Source of the DNA: Blasia pusilla
Taxonomy: Eukaryota; Marchantiophyta; Marchantiopsida; Blasiales
Length of the DNA stretch: 64,000 nucleotides
Direction: 5' to 3'
Assembly (NCBI GenBank): GCA_050084515.1
Contig: CM114273.1
Location: 9,424,001-9,488,000 of the forward strand
Of the stretch, positions 60,555 through 64,000 are shown one piece after another. Below the pieces are notes generated by a model. It searched no databases. It saw only the letters and a list, made by a program, of their open reading frames with translations, and was not told the DNA's origin. The position numbers and the translations under genes are program-made. Within the stretch, counting starts at the first letter, position 1, and the number at the start of each line of letters is the position of its first letter.

Positions 60555-61690
60555 ATGCGGGCAAAGTGTTTCTACGAATGTGGAATACCATTTAACCTAG
60601 TACGGCAAGATGCTTTCAAACAAGCAGTGTTGGCAACAACAAAGGTGAAGGATTACGCAGGTCCTAGTTACAATTCGTTGCGCACCACCCTACTTGAGAA
60701 ACATATGGGGAAGGTGAAGGAAAAGGTGTATGGAATATTAGAAAATTTGCGTTTGGGGACCACGATCATAATGGACTCTTGGACCAATATGAAGAGCAAG
60801 TCTTTAGTGAACATTATGGTCTCCTTTCAACAAGGTGAGGTCATAATTGAGTCAGTAGACACCAAGGGGGAATCCTAAATGGCGGAATGGTTGGCAGGTC
60901 ATATAGAGAGGACTATCAACACATCGATCCAAAGAATGTGTTGTAACTTGTGACAGACAATGCTAGCAATGAGCGAGCAACAGGGAAACTTATCGAAGCA
61001 AAGTTTCCTCATATTCTTTGGGGTATATGCATATCACATTCTCTTGATCTAGTTTGCGAAGAGTGGGGTAAATGGCCTTGAGTGGACATGATTTTTGCAC
61101 AAGCTCGTGAGATGGTAGTATTTGTGAAGACTAGAACTTGGGTGAGAGCTAAATTCATGGAAACCAATCTAGTGAAGAGACGATTGTTACTTTTTGCAAA
61201 CACACACTTTGCCACAAATTTTATCATCTTGGGACGCGTCTTAGAATTGAGGGAGGCGTTTCATGCCATGGTTGCGACCAATGCTTTTAGGGAGTATTTC
61301 AATGGTAGGGATGCAAGGCAAAGGGAGAAGGCACGAGAGATTGAGACTCCTATGGCCAATCACAATTTTTAGATCGAAGGTGACGAGTTGTTTGTTGTGG
61401 CTCCAACAATTATTATTCTGTTGAGAGGGTGTGATGGTCATAAAGCAATGAAGGGGCATATTTATTGTTGTATATTTGAGATAATGAAAGAGATTCGTTC
61501 TTTTCATGTAACTCCATGGCCCGGTGTGGATGGAAGGCCTCGCGGCTATTTTTTCACAATGTCTAGAGCTATGAAAATGGTCAATATTATTTCTAGGCGG
61601 TGGGCACTTATCCACAACAAGTGACATGCAGTAGGCTACATTCTTTCCCCTTACAATCTTCTTGATAGTGTTCAAGAAATTGTGAACGCT
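60555..61690 (+). pseudogene. hAT-type (DUF659) transposase relic
   Basis: FYECGIPFNLVRQDAFKQAV, YNSLRTTLLEKHMGKVKEKV and LGTTIIMDSWTNMKSKSLVN are the DUF659 start, followed by TDNASNERATGKLIEAKFP with the second catalytic Asp, HILWGICISHSLDLV, then a helical region (FANTHFATNFIILGRVLELREAF) and AVGYILSPYNL. Stops near 60876, 60950, 61060 and 61370 disable it. The family cuts and pastes hAT elements; no terminal repeats were identified. Confidence 0.85.
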
Positions 61691-61699
61691 AATTTCTAG

Positions 61700-63562
61700 C
61701 AGGCAAACTCTTGACCTATAAAACATAATGACCAAAGTACTAAAACGTGCTCTGATGAGCCTCTTCGTGATGGTTTTGCTCTCCCACTCTATTTCCTACC
61801 AAAAATTTGGCAACGCGCCTTGCTACTCCATATGTACAAGATTTCTCCATCAAAACAGGCATACCAGCAATCTGGTGCTCTCGAGAGTACCCTCTTAAGA
61901 TCCTAAGTAGGAAAAATGATCCACGATTCGTAATCCAGCGAAGAAACTAAAAACTCTCTTGCCAAAACCATCGCATTGTGGAGCTCACTCATTCTCTCCT
62001 TGTAAAAAAAAAGAAAGCAGGTTCATGAGGAGAGAATTAGTGAGCTCCACACTGCCTGTAATGTACAAGAGTTTCTATTTTACAGTCGTTTAATAAGTGC
62101 GATCCCCAAGAGGATCATTTTTTGATGAAAAGAGAGTTTGAAATTACAATTCTATTGTAATAGTTGTATTTAAAAAACCAACAAAGCTTTGTAACCTATA
62201 AATATTCCCTTCTAATGCAATTCTAAGAACAACATCCAAATGTTTTGTCATGAATCTATTCTAACTTTTAGTCTTAATCAAATTCTGCACAGAGAAGGCT
62301 CTCTCACAAATTGCAATACTCACATATTGTACCGTAGCAATATTGGCTAAAATAAGCAAGTTAGAAAACTTACATTGCAAGGAAGGGTTCCATTATGATT
62401 TATATTCAATGTCTTATCAATATCTTTGGATCTTTCTTAGTACCAAAGTTTTTTTTCTCAATTCTCTCTAGTGGAGTTGACAGCAACTCAGGTAGATTTC
62501 CTCTCGATATCAAGAAACCTCACAGAGACCTCAACATGAAAGTTGGTTTCTCCTACTTTCGGAACTAAATCCGTCTCGGCAGGTTACTCTTTGTCAAACA
62601 GATTTCCTATAACTTTATGTTGATTATTTCATTGATGAGAAAAGTTTGCGTGATTCACTCTTCACTCTGCAGACCCAATAAGAATACTCAGACATAAGCA
62701 TCGCACATCAGAAGGAATGAATGATTTCTTTACTACTCCATCAAGAATGAGAAAGCTTCAAAGTATATACAACCTCGAGAGGGTACTACAGCATGAGGAC
62801 TTCGTAAGAGAATGATAATGATAGCTACTTTTATGCTTCTTAAATACTCTCTGAAGGCGGAGTGATCCAAAGATTCAAAGCATTTTTTATGAAGCTGGTG
62901 GCTCTTCAACATTTGTAACTACCTAGATCTATGGTGCTCTTTGTTTTTCCTATGATCCCTATGAATCCGCAGAATAAAACTGTCATAACTACCAATTTGA
63001 TACAAAGGGTTGCGTCTTTTCCTATTCTAACTGTTCTAACTATGTGTCGCTTGAAATCATCGTCAATCTTAGCTTCGTTTCGCTGCTAAGTCAGGACCTC
63101 TTTTGCTTCGCTTGAGGACGAAGCTCTTTCTCCTCATCTGAAGACGAAGCGCTCCATTCTTTGTTCTTGTTCTAGGTGCTTCGTTCTTCGTGCTTTGTAC
63201 AAGAGCGAAGTACTTCTTTCTCTTCTTCTTCATGCTTCGTTATAGAGCGAAGCACTTGGTAGACAGAGCTTCCCTGAGCTTTGTTGTCGTTTTCCGAAGC
63301 TTCTTGCTGGGTCTTGAGACTTCGTTCTTTTATTCTCCTCTCCTCTTAGGCAAATCCTTGATTTTCTATCTCTCTGCCTTGTCCTTGGAGCTTTGTGATT
63401 CAATTTAATCTTACTCATTCCTTCCCATAATAATATATAATAATCAAAATCATAATGTATATACAAGTCTTCGTTGAATAAAAAAATATATTTCTTCAAA
63501 AGTACAAAATTGTGGGTATCACATACCCCCTCCCTCAAATGTGAGCCGCCCCGGCGAACACT
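61700..63562. other. No gene seen; one foldback
   Basis: AT-rich DNA. A foldback with arms 61976-62001 and 62026-62053 (GTGGAGCTCACTCATTCTCTCC and its complement with one mismatch) stands alone. 63060-63330 is rich in GCTTCGT/ACGAAGC words. No coding signal. Confidence 0.5.
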
Positions 63563-64000
63563 TCAGGATGTTTCTTCTAACTCCATAAAAGTATCCTCTA
63601 AACTATCAAACTTAGGTGTAGGCACGAAACGACCGTGAATAGTAGAAGGTTTGTTGATAATGTTAGGGGTGTGATTGCGTATTCTTTCTCGCCATTTATT
63701 AACAACTAGCGTACTTCCTAATACTTTGTTCTGGACTAAGACATCGGATGGAGTAAATAGTGGAATTTCTTCAAAAGTAATCGAGAGGTTGGGAACAACT
63801 TCCGAGAGAGACTTCGTATGGTTGTCGAATTGGCGCTTCCAATGTTTGTTGACATAGTCGATCTCCTCGCTCATCTGTTGTTCAAAATTCTTGCTTGCTT
63901 TGTCAACTAACTCCTTGACATCTTTCGGGTCTAACTGTACTTCGTTGAGAAGCTTTTGTTCTACCTCCAAGACGACGATCCTCCCTGTAGCCTCCGACCA
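63563..64000 (-). CDS. Unidentified partial protein, coiled
   Basis: An open minus-strand frame enters from the right edge and ends at 63563 (FVPTPKFDSLEDTFMELEETS split by a stop). It is rich in Glu, Lys and Asn, with a probable helical stretch (KELVDKASKNFEQQMSEEI). I do not recognise it; it could be the end of a gag-like or structural protein, or a host gene. The upstream part lies outside the window. Confidence 0.4.
   Translation of the reverse strand, partial: WSEATGRIVVLEVEQKLLNEVQLDPKDVKELVDKASKNFEQQMSEEIDYVNKHWKRQFDNHTKSLSEVVPNLSITFEEIPLFTPSDVLVQNKVLGSTLVVNKWRERIRNHTPNIINKPSTIHGRFVPTPKFDSLEDTFMELEETS

Noticed and set aside
61388-61624. Separate small gene after the hAT fragment
   Set aside because: It is the in-order continuation of the hAT transposase (catalytic-domain middle) past a stop.

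Overview
The window looks like nuclear DNA of a streptophyte, most likely a charophycean green alga such as a stonewort. This is inferred from one plastid-targeted host gene of plant type (an FTSHI2-like inactive FtsH), from chromovirus, LINE, Copia, CACTA, MULE and hAT relics of plant type, and from Ty3 elements carrying a cytosine methyltransferase, a combination I recall being reported from charophytes and, independently, dinoflagellates. Apart from FTSHI2 (42678-48776, + strand, about 13 exons) nearly everything recognisable is nested and decaying mobile DNA.

Layout. 1-810: rearranged fragments of a composite MULE element. 811-6776: a Ty3/Gypsy chromovirus (Gag-PR-RT-RNH-IN-chromodomain), its PPT, a 994-bp LTR, and a PBS fused to an internal fragment. 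6776-about 19140: a composite element with two divergent genes, a ParB-like/beta-class amino-DNA-methyltransferase gene (-) and a Mutator-like transposase gene (+). The promoter between them and the larger introns are filled with one 25-bp palindrome. 19150-26875: LINE pieces (-), a CACTA relic (-) and a solo chromovirus LTR. 26876-31484: a Ty3 element (D1) whose pol carries a 5mC methyltransferase, interrupted by a Copia element (31485-34878, -), which is itself interrupted by another solo LTR. 34880-38436: a LINE (+) with 5' monomers. 38437-39845: second copy of the composite element's end. 39846-41545: relic D3 of the methyltransferase-type Ty3 family (-). 41548-50080: FTSHI2 and its flanks. 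50089-51800: LTR and integrase relics. 52690-53393: long (CTTT)n/(CT)n tracts. 53486-60517: the longest methyltransferase-Ty3 copy (D2), with Gag, PR, a whole DNMT domain, RT, RNase H and an integrase end bearing a PHD finger. 60555-61690: a hAT transposase. 63563-64000: an unidentified partial gene.

Two systems deserve attention. (1) The D-family Ty3 elements encode a writer (C5-methyltransferase between protease and reverse transcriptase) and a chromatin reader (PHD finger where chromoviruses keep a chromodomain). (2) The composite MULE carries a ParB-domain plus amino-methyltransferase protein next to dozens of copies of a perfect palindrome, CAACCCGTCGGA-n-TCCGACGGGTTG, which could be its binding or methylation site. 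All copies here are damaged by stops and frameshifts, so activity would have to come from other copies in the genome.
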